Assembly (NCBI RefSeq): GCF_000739815.1 | Contig: NZ_BBJJ01000009.1 | Location: forward strand, 142,212-206,211 | Length of the DNA stretch: 64,000 nt | Direction of reading: 5' to 3' | Source of the DNA: Paraburkholderia mimosarum LMG 23256 = NBRC 106338 | Lineage (GTDB): Bacteria; Pseudomonadota; Gammaproteobacteria; Burkholderiales; Burkholderiaceae | In this document: piece after piece, positions 35,734 to 43,864 of the stretch | How the letters are laid out: every line of letters begins with the position of its first letter | Position numbering within the stretch: position 1 is the first letter of the stretch | Program-made: the position numbers and the translations under genes | The notes under the pieces: generated by a model | Told to the model about the DNA's origin: nothing | The model's database searches: none | Seen by the model: only the letters and a program-made list of their open reading frames with translations

Positions 35734-37242
35734 ATGTCCTCCGTACCGCTCGACCAGATTCCCGCGCCGCACGATGCGGCCACGCTCACGCTCGTCGACC
35801 AGCTCGTGCAGTGGGGCCGCCGCCGCATCGAGGAGCGGGTGTTCCGCCCCGGCATGCGTATGCCGTCCATCCGCAAGCTCGCGCTCGACAAGGGCGTGTC
35901 GCGCTTTACCGTGGTCGAGGCGTACGAGCGCCTCGTCGCACAGGGTTACCTCGACTCGCGGCGCGGTTCGGGCTTCTACGTGCGCGAGCGGCTCGCGCTC
36001 GTGGCGGGCGTCGAGCGTGCGACGGGCGCCGCGGGCGCGCCCGCGCGGACGGACACCGCTACGGCCGCCGCCGCGCCGCCCACCATCGACGTGGTCTGGC
36101 TGCTGCGCAACATGCTCCATACGTCGACGCGGCCCGAAAAAGGGCCGGGTCTGGGCTACCTGCCCGCGCGCTGGCTGGACGGCGAGCTGCTGACGGGCGC
36201 CATGCGCTCGCTGGGCCGCCAGAGCGGCACGCAGCTGCTGGGCTTCGGTTCGCCGCAAGGCTTCCTGCCGCTGCGCCAGCAGCTCCAGACACGCATGGCT
36301 GAACTGGAGATCGGCGCGACGCCCGAGCAGATCGTGCTCGTTTCGGGCATCACCCAGGCGATCGACCTGCTGGCGCGCATCTACATGCAGCCCGGCGACA
36401 CGGTGATCGTGGGCGACCCCGCGTGGTTCCAGATGTTCGGCCGCTTCGCCTCGCAGGGTGCGCGGCTCGTGGGCATGCCGTACACGCCCGAGGGGCCGGA
36501 TCTCGATGCGCTAGAAGCGCTCGTCGAGACCTGGCGCCCGAAGATGCTCGTCATCAATTCGGTGCTGCAGAATCCCACGGGCACTTCGCTCACGGCTGCG
36601 CAGGCGTTCCGCATCCTGCGGCTTGCCGAGCAGTACGACTTCATCGTCGTCGAGGACGACATCTACGGCGACCTCTGCCCGACGGGCTATCCGGCCACGC
36701 GCCTCGCGAGCCTCGACCAGCTGCGCCGCGTGATCTACCTCGGCAGTTTCTCGAAGACGCTCGCGCCGAACCTGCGCGTGGGCTATATCGCGAGCGCGCT
36801 CGACGTGGCGCAGGCGGTGGCGGACCAGAAAATGCTCGTCGGCATGACGAGCCCCGAGCTCAACGAGCGCGTGCTGTACCGCGTCCTCACGGAGGGCCAT
36901 TACCGGCGTCATGTGGAGCGGCTGCGCGCGCGGCTGGACGGTGTGCGCGACAAGGCGGCCCGCATGCTGGAGCGCGCCGGCTGCCGCCTCTTCACGGCGC
37001 CGGGCGCGGGCATGTTCCTGTGGACGGACACGGGCGTCGACGCGGACGCGCTCACCGCGGCGGGCCACGAAGCCGGTTTCCTGCTCACGCCGGGTAGCCT
37101 GTTCTCGCCGCACCAGTCGCCCACCACCTGGATGCGCTTCAACATCGCCAATTGCGGCGACCCGGCGCTGCCCGCCTTCCTCGCCGACTACCTGGAGGGC
37201 GCCGCCCGGCGCGGCGTTCCGGTTTCGGGCGGCGACTCTTGA
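35734..37242 (+). CDS. MocR-family transcriptional regulator (GntR HTH plus aminotransferase-like domain)
   Basis: The 502-residue protein starts MSSVPLDQIPAPHDAATLTL after GGGAGAA. Residues 15-85 form a GntR winged helix (GMRMPSIRKLALDKGVSRFT, GYLDSRRGSGFYV). Residues 115-490 form a fold-type I aminotransferase domain with NPTGTSLTAAQAF, VVEDDIYGDLCP and the PLP lysine in LGSFSKTLAPNLRVGYI. MocR regulators sense PLP-linked amines or amino acids. It is divergent from the VOC-EamA-aminotransferase-RidA-PhzF run and separated by repeat operators, so it probably controls both sides. Confidence 0.93.
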   Translation: MSSVPLDQIPAPHDAATLTLVDQLVQWGRRRIEERVFRPGMRMPSIRKLALDKGVSRFTVVEAYERLVAQGYLDSRRGSGFYVRERLALVAGVERATGAAGAPARTDTATAAAAPPTIDVVWLLRNMLHTSTRPEKGPGLGYLPARWLDGELLTGAMRSLGRQSGTQLLGFGSPQGFLPLRQQLQTRMAELEIGATPEQIVLVSGITQAIDLLARIYMQPGDTVIVGDPAWFQMFGRFASQGARLVGMPYTPEGPDLDALEALVETWRPKMLVINSVLQNPTGTSLTAAQAFRILRLAEQYDFIVVEDDIYGDLCPTGYPATRLASLDQLRRVIYLGSFSKTLAPNLRVGYIASALDVAQAVADQKMLVGMTSPELNERVLYRVLTEGHYRRHVERLRARLDGVRDKAARMLERAGCRLFTAPGAGMFLWTDTGVDADALTAAGHEAGFLLTPGSLFSPHQSPTTWMRFNIANCGDPALPAFLADYLEGAARRGVPVSGGDS

Positions 37243-37341
37243 AAACGGCGCCGTCCGTCCTCAACTGGGCGGGCGGCGCGCCGCGATGCCGCGGCCCACG
37301 ATCTGTCAGACCAGAACTGCAACGAAAGAGGACTCCCGACC

Positions 37342-39252
37342 ATGGCACAAGAAACCATGAGCTTCCAGGCAGAAGTGAAACAGCTTCTGCACCTGATGAT
37401 CCATTCGCTGTACAGCAACAAGGAAATCTTCCTGCGCGAGCTGATCTCGAACGCATCGGACGCGGCGGACAAGCTGCGCTTCGAGGCGATCGCAAACAAC
37501 GCGCTCTATGAAGACGATCCGAACCTGCGCATCCGCGTGAGTTTCGACAAGGCCGCCCGCACCATCACGATCGACGACAACGGCATCGGCATGAGCCATG
37601 ACGAAGCCGTCTCCCACCTCGGCACGATCGCGCGCTCGGGCACCAAGGAATTCTTCGGCAAGCTCTCGGGCGACCAGCAGAAGGATGCGGCGCTCATCGG
37701 CCAGTTCGGCGTGGGCTTCTATTCGGGCTTCATCGTCGCGGACAAGATCACCGTGGAAAGCCGTCGCGCGGGCCTCCCGGCCGCCGAGGGCGTGCGCTGG
37801 ACGAGCGCGGGCGAGGGCGAGTTCGCCGTCGAGACGATCGAGCGCGCGCAACGCGGCACGACCATCACGCTGCATCTGCGCGAAGGCGAGGACGAGCTGC
37901 TTTCCGCATGGAAGATCAAGTCGATCATCCAGAAGTATTCGGATCACGTCGGCCTGCCCATCGAGATGAAGAAGGAGGAATGGGACGCCGAAAAGAGCGA
38001 GATGGTCACGAAGGACGAGTACGAGACCATCAACCAGGCGAGCGCGCTGTGGACTCGCGCGAAGAGCGACATCAGCGACGAGCAATACCAGCAGTTCTAT
38101 CAGCATCTCGCGCACGATCACCAGAATCCGCTCGCGTGGACGCATAACCGCGTGGAAGGCCGCAGCGAATATACGCAGCTGCTCTACGTGCCGTCGCATG
38201 CGCCGTTCGACCTGTGGAACCGCGACCACAAGAGCGGGCTGAAGCTCTACGTGAAGCGCGTGTTCATCATGGACGACGCCGAGCAGCTGCTGCCCAACTA
38301 TCTGCGCTTCGTGAAGGGTGTGGTCGATTCGAGCGATCTGCCGCTCAACGTCTCGCGCGAAATCCTCCAGGAAAGCCGCGACGTGAAGGCGATTCGCGAT
38401 GGCGTGACCAAGCGCGTGCTCTCGATGCTCGAAGAGATGGCGAACGCCGCTACGGACACCGAAGCAAAAGAGGAAGACAAGGCGAAGTACGCCACGTTCT
38501 GGACCGAGTTCGGTCAGGTGCTCAAGGAAGGCATCGGCGAGGATCACGCCAATCGCGAGCGCGTGGCGAAGCTCGCGCGCTTCGCGTCGACGCACAACGA
38601 CACGAACGAGCAGAACGTCTCGCTCGCCGATTACGTCTCGCGCATGAAGCCCGAGCAGACGAAGATCTACTACGTCACCGCCGACACGTGGCAGGCCGCG
38701 AAGAACAGCCCGCACCTCGAAGTGTTCCGCAAGAAGGGCGTGGAAGTGCTGCTGCTCACCGACCGCGTCGATGAGTGGATGCTCTCGTTCCTGAACGAGT
38801 TCGACGGCAAGCCGCTCGCGAGCGTGGCGCGCGGCGACCTCGACCTCGGCGCGCTCAACGACGAGGAAAAGCAGCAGCAGGAGAAGGTGAGCGAGGAACT
38901 CAAGCCGCTCGTCGAACACATGAAGGAAGCGCTCAAGGACAAGGCCAAGGACGTGCGCCTCACGTTCCGCCTGACCGATTCGCCCTCGTGCCTCGTGGCC
39001 GACGAAGGCGACATGAGCGGTTACCTGCAGCGCATGCTGAAGGCGGCGGGGCAGCAGGCGCCGGAAATGCATCCGATCCTCGAAGTGAATCCGGACCATC
39101 CGCTCGTGAAGGCGCTGCGCACCGATAGCGCGGACTTCGGCGACTGGTGCCATCTGCTGTTCGATCAGGCGCTGCTGGCCGAAGGCGGCACGCTCGACGA
39201 TCCGGCCAGCTTTGTGAAGCGCACCAACGCACTGTTGATCGCGCGGGCGTAA
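37342..39252 (+). CDS. htpG: chaperone HtpG (bacterial Hsp90)
   Basis: The 636-residue cytosolic chaperone has the GHKL ATPase N-domain ([47 protein letters not shown]), the middle domain with the catalytic-loop Arg ([18 protein letters not shown]) and the C-terminal dimerisation domain. Its length is normal. AGAGGA precedes the ATG. A strong terminator follows at 39276. No sigma-32-type promoter was recognised upstream; the 99-bp spacer from the MocR gene is very GC-rich. Confidence 0.97.
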   Translation: MAQETMSFQAEVKQLLHLMIHSLYSNKEIFLRELISNASDAADKLRFEAIANNALYEDDPNLRIRVSFDKAARTITIDDNGIGMSHDEAVSHLGTIARSGTKEFFGKLSGDQQKDAALIGQFGVGFYSGFIVADKITVESRRAGLPAAEGVRWTSAGEGEFAVETIERAQRGTTITLHLREGEDELLSAWKIKSIIQKYSDHVGLPIEMKKEEWDAEKSEMVTKDEYETINQASALWTRAKSDISDEQYQQFYQHLAHDHQNPLAWTHNRVEGRSEYTQLLYVPSHAPFDLWNRDHKSGLKLYVKRVFIMDDAEQLLPNYLRFVKGVVDSSDLPLNVSREILQESRDVKAIRDGVTKRVLSMLEEMANAATDTEAKEEDKAKYATFWTEFGQVLKEGIGEDHANRERVAKLARFASTHNDTNEQNVSLADYVSRMKPEQTKIYYVTADTWQAAKNSPHLEVFRKKGVEVLLLTDRVDEWMLSFLNEFDGKPLASVARGDLDLGALNDEEKQQQEKVSEELKPLVEHMKEALKDKAKDVRLTFRLTDSPSCLVADEGDMSGYLQRMLKAAGQQAPEMHPILEVNPDHPLVKALRTDSADFGDWCHLLFDQALLAEGGTLDDPASFVKRTNALLIARA

Positions 39253-39275
39253 AGCACGGGTTCGCGTGTATTCGA

Positions 39276-39318
39276 GAAAGCCCCTTGCGGTTGTCCGCCG
39301 CAAGGGGCTTTCCTTTTG
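39276..39318 (+). terminator. rho-independent terminator of htpG
   Basis: GAAAGCCCCTTGCGG and CCGCAAGGGGCTTTC form a perfect 15-bp stem with a 7-nt loop, followed by CCTTTTG. Confidence 0.92.
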
Positions 39319-39355
39319 CGCAGCCCGCTCACAGCGAACTGCAATCGTCGCGGCC

Positions 39356-39361
39356 TATAAT
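39356..39361 (+). promoter_or_regulatory. probable -10 element of ubiC
   Basis: A perfect TATAAT ends 7 bp before the ATG at 39369. If it is used, transcription would start at or within a base or two of that ATG, giving a leaderless message. An in-frame ATG also begins inside the element, at 39360. The -35 region is poor. Confidence 0.5.
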
Positions 39362-39368
39362 GCGCGCC

Positions 39369-40019
39369 ATGCCTCTCCGATTCGATGCCGCTGACGCGCA
39401 CTGGCGCGTCACGCCCTTGCCCGCCTTGAGCGCCTGCCAGAAAGACTGGCTCACGCGCGGCGGTTCGCTCACGGCGCATTTGCGCATGCTCGGACGCGTC
39501 GAAGTTCGCGTGACGCGCGAAGCCGTCGATATGCCCTGGCTCGACGAATACGCCGCGCTCGGGCTCGCGCCGCGCGAGCGCGCGTGGGTGCGCGAGATCG
39601 TGCTCGCCGTCGATGGCGTGCCGTTCGTGGCCGCGCATAGCGTGACCCCTTTCATCGCGAGCCGCGGTGTGTGGCAGGCCATGCGCCGGCTGCGCACGCG
39701 GCCGCTCGCGGAACTGCTCTACAGCGACAGCGGTGTGGCGCGCTCGGCGCTCGTCAGTCGGCGCGTAGGCGCCAGGCATCCGCTTTACCGGCTCGCTGCG
39801 CGCGAGGTCGTGGGCGAGCCGGCGGCTGCGCGGTTTCTCGCACGCCGCTCGGTATTCGAGCGCGCGGGCGCGCCGCTGCTCGTGACCGAATGCATGCTGC
39901 CCGCGCTGTGGTCGCGCCTCGCGAGCGGCCCGCTTGCGCACGAGACCGGCGTGCATCTCGGACGCGAGCGCGGCCCGCTCGATCACACGGCATCGCGCGC
40001 GCATCAGGCGCCGCGTTGA
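39369..40019 (+). CDS. ubiC: chorismate lyase (chorismate--pyruvate lyase)
   Basis: UbiC removes pyruvate from chorismate to give 4-hydroxybenzoate, the first committed step of ubiquinone synthesis. The 216-residue product has the family pattern: [15 protein letters not shown], the active-site Arg in [21 protein letters not shown], and the catalytic Glu in [12 protein letters not shown]. It is about 50 residues longer than E. coli UbiC, with an Arg/Ala-rich tail. The DNA glycosylase gene starts 19 bp downstream, so the two are probably co-transcribed. Confidence 0.9.
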   Translation: MPLRFDAADAHWRVTPLPALSACQKDWLTRGGSLTAHLRMLGRVEVRVTREAVDMPWLDEYAALGLAPRERAWVREIVLAVDGVPFVAAHSVTPFIASRGVWQAMRRLRTRPLAELLYSDSGVARSALVSRRVGARHPLYRLAAREVVGEPAAARFLARRSVFERAGAPLLVTECMLPALWSRLASGPLAHETGVHLGRERGPLDHTASRAHQAPR

Positions 40020-40038
40020 ACCTCGCGCATCGGTTGCC

Positions 40039-40599
40039 ATGACCTACAAGCGCTGCTTCGATCCCGTCGTCGATGCGCATACGCGCGTGCTGATCCTCGG
40101 CAGCCTGCCGGGTGAGGCGTCGCTCGCGCATCAGCAGTATTACGCGCACAAGCAGAACAGGTTCTGGCATCTGGTGGGCGAGGTGATCGGCGAGGATCTC
40201 GTAGCGATGAAGTACGAAGCGCGGCTGCAAACGCTGCGCTCGAAACGAGTCGGCCTATGGGACGTCGTGGCGCAAGCGCGCCGCGAGGGCAGTCTCGACG
40301 GCGATATCCGCGATCACGAGGGCAACGATCTCATCGCGCTGATCCAGCGTCTGCCCGCGCTCGAAGCGATCGCGTTCAACGGCGGCACGGCGGCGCGCAT
40401 CGGCGAGCGCATTCTTGGCGCGCATGCGCGGCCCTTCACGATCCTGCGGTTGCCGTCCAGCAGTCCTGCCTATGCGTCGATGAACTTCGCGGCGAAGCTC
40501 CTGCAATGGCGCGCATTGGCTGCGTTCGTCGGCGAGCCCGACGCGCCTATGAGCGCCGGCGCGCACAGGCGCGAGCGCGCTGCGACCCGGCGGCGCTAG
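40039..40599 (+). CDS. uracil-DNA-glycosylase superfamily protein, DNA-deoxyinosine glycosylase type
   Basis: The 186-residue product begins MTYKRCFDPVVDAHTRVLIL and has the family-6-like motif GSLPGEASLAHQQYYAHKQN, followed by RFWHLVGEVIGEDL. Later motifs are GLWDVVAQARREGS, AFNGGTAA and LPSSSPAYAS. Such proteins excise hypoxanthine (deaminated adenine) from DNA. The C-terminal 25 residues are Arg/Ala-rich and unlikely to be catalytic. It follows ubiC by 19 bp, a co-transcription with no obvious metabolic link. Confidence 0.87.
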   Translation: MTYKRCFDPVVDAHTRVLILGSLPGEASLAHQQYYAHKQNRFWHLVGEVIGEDLVAMKYEARLQTLRSKRVGLWDVVAQARREGSLDGDIRDHEGNDLIALIQRLPALEAIAFNGGTAARIGERILGAHARPFTILRLPSSSPAYASMNFAAKLLQWRALAAFVGEPDAPMSAGAHRRERAATRRR

Positions 40600-40666
40600 C
40601 ATCCGCTCGAAGTGCATCGCAACCCGGGCGCAATGCGCCGCGAATGCTATGCTCTCGGTCGCCTGA

Positions 40667-40686
40667 GCAAATGCACCTGCATTTGC
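40667..40686. promoter_or_regulatory. perfect inverted repeat between the -10 and start of the SpeE-like gene
   Basis: GCAAATGCA and TGCATTTGC form 9-bp arms around CC. A TATGCT -10-like hexamer lies at 40648-40653, which places the palindrome at about +7 to +27 of the transcript and 25 bp before the ATG at 40712. It could be an operator or a 5' hairpin. Confidence 0.5.
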
Positions 40687-40711
40687 GCCCCCACAGCAAG
40701 CGATTTTCTAC

Positions 40712-41632
40712 ATGACGACTCTTATCAAGCGCGCCTCCGCCGAGGCCCGCGCATTCAAGCAATCTGGCAACGCGACGCAATCGGGCGAGACCGGGAAGGT
40801 CACGAAGCGCCCCCGCCGCGCATCGGCCGCCGCCGACGACCTCGACAACGCGCCGGTCATCGAAGCGCCGCGCAAGCCGCGTTTCGCGCCGGTCACGTTC
40901 TCGGAAGAGCACGGCGTGCGCTATCTGCACTTCGGCACCGAGTGGGTGCAGGGCGCGATGCGTCTTGCGAAGCCGCAACACATCGAGCTCGAATACGCGC
41001 AGCAGATGATGGCGTGGCTGCTCTTTCTCGCCACCCCCGAGCGCATCGTGCAACTGGGTCTCGGCGCCGCCGCGCTCACCAAGTTCGCGCACCGCTACCT
41101 GCGTCCCGCGAAGGTCGAGGCGATCGAACTGAATCCGGCGGTCGTGGTGGCCGCGCGCACGATGTTCGAACTGCCGTACGATGACGCGCGTCTCACCGTG
41201 CGCGAACTCGACGCCTGGGACTTCGTGCAGGACCGCGCCAATCACGGCACGATCGGCGTGCTGCAGATCGACGTGTACGACGCCACCGCGCGCGGCCCGG
41301 TGCTCGACAGCGTGGCGTTCTATCGCGCAGTGCGCGCTTGCCTGACCGATGCGGGTGTCGTGACGGTCAATCTGTTCGGCGACCATCCGAGCTTCGTGCG
41401 CAACATGAAGCGCCTGAACGAAGCCTTCGACGGCCGCGTGATCGCGCTGCCCGAAGTGCACGAGGGCAATCGCGTGGCGCTGGCGTTCTCGGGCCCGGCG
41501 CTAGAAGTGTCGTACGAAGCGCTCGAAAAGCGTGCCCGCCTGCTCGAAAGCAAGCTCGGACTGCCGGCGCACCAGTGGGTGAAGGCGCTGCGCGAATCGA
41601 GCGGCCAGAACGGCGCGACGTTCTCGATCTGA
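40712..41632 (+). CDS. spermidine-synthase-like SAM-fold protein
   Basis: Of 306 residues, the first 60 are a Lys/Arg/Ala-rich extension without a recognised domain. The rest resembles the aminopropyltransferase/SAM-methyltransferase Rossmann fold: VQLGLGAAALTKFAHRYL, VEAIELNPAVVVAARTMF, and VLQIDVYDATARGPVL corresponding to the DxxD region. The glycine-rich loop lacks the GGGDGG acid motif of true spermidine synthases, so polyamine synthesis is doubtful. No speD or speE partner is adjacent. It has its own promoter-like region with a perfect inverted repeat and ends at a strong terminator. Confidence 0.8.
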   Translation: MTTLIKRASAEARAFKQSGNATQSGETGKVTKRPRRASAAADDLDNAPVIEAPRKPRFAPVTFSEEHGVRYLHFGTEWVQGAMRLAKPQHIELEYAQQMMAWLLFLATPERIVQLGLGAAALTKFAHRYLRPAKVEAIELNPAVVVAARTMFELPYDDARLTVRELDAWDFVQDRANHGTIGVLQIDVYDATARGPVLDSVAFYRAVRACLTDAGVVTVNLFGDHPSFVRNMKRLNEAFDGRVIALPEVHEGNRVALAFSGPALEVSYEALEKRARLLESKLGLPAHQWVKALRESSGQNGATFSI

Positions 41633-41671
41633 TGCGCGCGCGAACGGCGCTCACGCCGTTGCAGCAGAAAG

Positions 41672-41697
41672 AACCGGCCACGTGGCCGGTTTTTTTT
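41672..41697 (+). terminator. rho-independent terminator
   Basis: The perfect 20-bp palindrome AACCGGCCACGTGGCCGGTT is followed by a run of T residues to 41697. It closes the spermidine-synthase-like gene. Confidence 0.92.
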
Positions 41698-41798
41698 CGG
41701 CCGCGCGCGGCAAGCACAGCACATTCCCGGTCGATTTGGTTGACCCGGCGCAAGCCGTTGGCGCTTGACAACGCCCTCGAAATTCGGGTCCGCCCTGC

Positions 41799-41827
41799 TT
41801 GACCGTGCGGCGTGCCCTCGATACTCT
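41799..41827 (+). promoter_or_regulatory. probable sigma-70 promoter of the DUF3311-mctP operon
   Basis: TTGACC (41799-41804) and TACTCT (41822-41827) are 17 bp apart. The predicted leader of about 115 nt contains GTTTGCGA (41861-41868) and TCGCAAAC (41900-41907), which can pair around a GC-rich 31-nt loop. Confidence 0.55.
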
Positions 41828-41948
41828 TTTGAGCGCTTTCGGGGACCTTGCGGACTATCCGTTTGCGAGGCCAGGGGCCGCTTCACGCCGGGCGGCGAAT
41901 CGCAAACAAAGCATGGCCGTATAACTACATAAGCAACGAGGAGACGTC

Positions 41949-42185
41949 ATGGCTCACGACGCCGACGCCGGAAAATCAAGCAAGCATTGGCAATGGCTTT
42001 TGCTGCTGCCCTGGATCGCGATGATCTGGGTGCCGTCGTACAACAGGATCGAGCCCACTCTGTGGGACTTCCCGTTTTTCTACTGGTATCAGCTTCTCTG
42101 GGTGTTGATCAGCGCCGTCGTTACCGCGCTCGTCTACTTCAAGACGAAGACCCGCGGCAAGGGTGATGCAGGGGGCGCGCAATGA
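41949..42185 (+). CDS. DUF3311 small membrane protein
   Basis: The 78-residue protein has two hydrophobic helices (WQWLLLLPWIAMIWVPSYN and YWYQLLWVLISAVVTALVYF) and a charged C-terminus, typical of DUF3311. GAGGAGA precedes the ATG. Its stop overlaps the start of the symporter gene by 4 nt (ATGA), so the two are translationally coupled. DUF3311 genes recur beside SSS-family permeases and are thought to be accessory subunits, although the exact role is unproven. Confidence 0.9.
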   Translation: MAHDADAGKSSKHWQWLLLLPWIAMIWVPSYNRIEPTLWDFPFFYWYQLLWVLISAVVTALVYFKTKTRGKGDAGGAQ

Positions 42186-43732
42186 ACGTCACCGCAACTA
42201 TCGTCTTCGTCCTGTTCTTCCTCGGCGTCACGGTTCTCGGCTTCGTGGCTGCCCACTGGCGCAAGGGCGATCTCGCGCATCTCGACGAATGGGGCCTGGG
42301 CGGCCGCCGCTTCGGCACGATCGTCACCTGGTTCCTGCTCGGCGGCGACCTCTACACCGCGTACACGTTCATCGCCGTGCCGGCGCTCGTGTTCGGTGCG
42401 GGCGCAATGGGCTTCTTCGCGCTGCCCTATACGATCCTGATCTATCCGTTCGCGTTCGTCGTGTTTCCGAAGCTCTGGGCCATCGCGAAGCGTCACCGCT
42501 ATGTCACGTCGGCCGACTTCGTGAGCGCGCGCTATGGCAGCCGCATGCTCGCGCTCGCCATCGCCGTGACGGGCATTGTCGCGACCATGCCGTATATCGC
42601 ACTGCAGCTCGTGGGTATCGAAGTGGTGATCGGCGCACTCGGGTTCGATACGACGGGCTTCGTCGGCGACCTGCCGCTCATCATCGCGTTCGCCATTCTC
42701 GCGGCCTATACGTACACGTCGGGTCTGCGCGCGCCGGCCATGATCGCCGTGGTGAAGGACATCCTCATCTACATCACGATCATCGTCGCGATCATCGTCA
42801 TCCCCGCGCAGATGGGCGGCTTCGGCCACATCTTCGGCGCGGTGCCGCCGGCCAAGCTGCTGCTCAAGTCGCCTGACGCCGCGAGCCTGAACGGTTATAG
42901 CGCCTACGCGACGCTCGCGGTGGGCTCGGCGCTCGCGCTGTTCCTGTACCCGCACTCGGTCACGGCGATTCTCTCGTCGGCCTCGGGCAACACCATTCGC
43001 CGCAACATGGCGATGCTGCCCGCGTACTCGCTCGTGCTCGGCCTGCTCGCGCTGCTCGGCTACATGGCGCTCGCCTCGGGCGTGAAGGACATGCCGGAGT
43101 TCGCGCCGTACTTCAAGGCCTTCGGTCCGAACTTCGCGGTGCCGGCGCTGTTCCTGCACTTCTTCCCGTCGTGGTTCGTTGGCGTGGCGTTCGCCGCCAT
43201 CGGCATCGGCGCGCTGGTGCCCGCGGCCATCATGTCGATTGCGGCGGCCAATCTCTACACGCGCAACATCCACAAGGAGTTCATCAACCGCAATATGTCG
43301 CACGAGCAGGAGACCAACGTCGCGAAGCTGGTCTCGCTGATCGTGAAGGTCGGCGCGGTGGCGTTCATCCTGGGCCTGCCGCTCACGTACGCGATCCAGC
43401 TGCAACTGCTCGGCGGCATCTGGATCATCCAGACGCTGCCCGCCATCGTGCTCGGTCTCTACACGCGCGTGCTCGACTACCGCGGCCTGCTGGCGGGCTG
43501 GGCAGCCGGCATCGCCACCGGCACGTGGATGGCCGTTTCGCTCAAGCTCGCAAGCTCGATCTTCACGATCCACCTGTTCGGCATGGCGATTCCAGGCTAC
43601 GCCGCCGTGTGGTCGCTGATCGTGAACCTCGTGGTGTCGATCGCGGTGTCCGTGCTCGTGCACCTGTTCGGCATGGAGAAGGGCGAGGACCGCACGCGTC
43701 CGGAAGATTATCTCGACGTCGTCGAGGGCTGA
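42182..43732 (+). CDS. mctP: sodium:solute symporter family permease, MctP-like monocarboxylate uptake
   Basis: The 516-residue protein has 13 predicted helices and SSS-family features: WGLGGRRFGTIVTWFLLGGD near the N-terminus, RYVTSADFVSARYGSRML, GLRAPAMIAVVKDILIYI and GIGALVPAAIMSIAAANLYTR. Similarity of style and the coupled DUF3311 gene point to MctP-type carriers that take up lactate, pyruvate, propionate or similar acids. No two-component system is adjacent, so induction is unknown. A terminator lies at 43785. Confidence 0.85.
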   Translation: MNVTATIVFVLFFLGVTVLGFVAAHWRKGDLAHLDEWGLGGRRFGTIVTWFLLGGDLYTAYTFIAVPALVFGAGAMGFFALPYTILIYPFAFVVFPKLWAIAKRHRYVTSADFVSARYGSRMLALAIAVTGIVATMPYIALQLVGIEVVIGALGFDTTGFVGDLPLIIAFAILAAYTYTSGLRAPAMIAVVKDILIYITIIVAIIVIPAQMGGFGHIFGAVPPAKLLLKSPDAASLNGYSAYATLAVGSALALFLYPHSVTAILSSASGNTIRRNMAMLPAYSLVLGLLALLGYMALASGVKDMPEFAPYFKAFGPNFAVPALFLHFFPSWFVGVAFAAIGIGALVPAAIMSIAAANLYTRNIHKEFINRNMSHEQETNVAKLVSLIVKVGAVAFILGLPLTYAIQLQLLGGIWIIQTLPAIVLGLYTRVLDYRGLLAGWAAGIATGTWMAVSLKLASSIFTIHLFGMAIPGYAAVWSLIVNLVVSIAVSVLVHLFGMEKGEDRTRPEDYLDVVEG

Positions 43733-43784
43733 TCTGCCTTTGATCCGGCCTGGCGCACGCCGCCGGGCCCCCCGCATGACCGGG

Positions 43785-43820
43785 AATGCCCGCAACGAAG
43801 CGTTGCGGGCATTTGTTTTT
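43785..43820 (+). terminator. rho-independent terminator of mctP
   Basis: AATGCCCGCAACG and CGTTGCGGGCATT form a 13-bp perfect stem with a 3-nt AAG loop, followed by TGTTTTT. Confidence 0.92.
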
Positions 43821-43864
43821 CTGGTGCACGATGGCGCTGTTCCGGCTCACGTTCAGACCGCACC

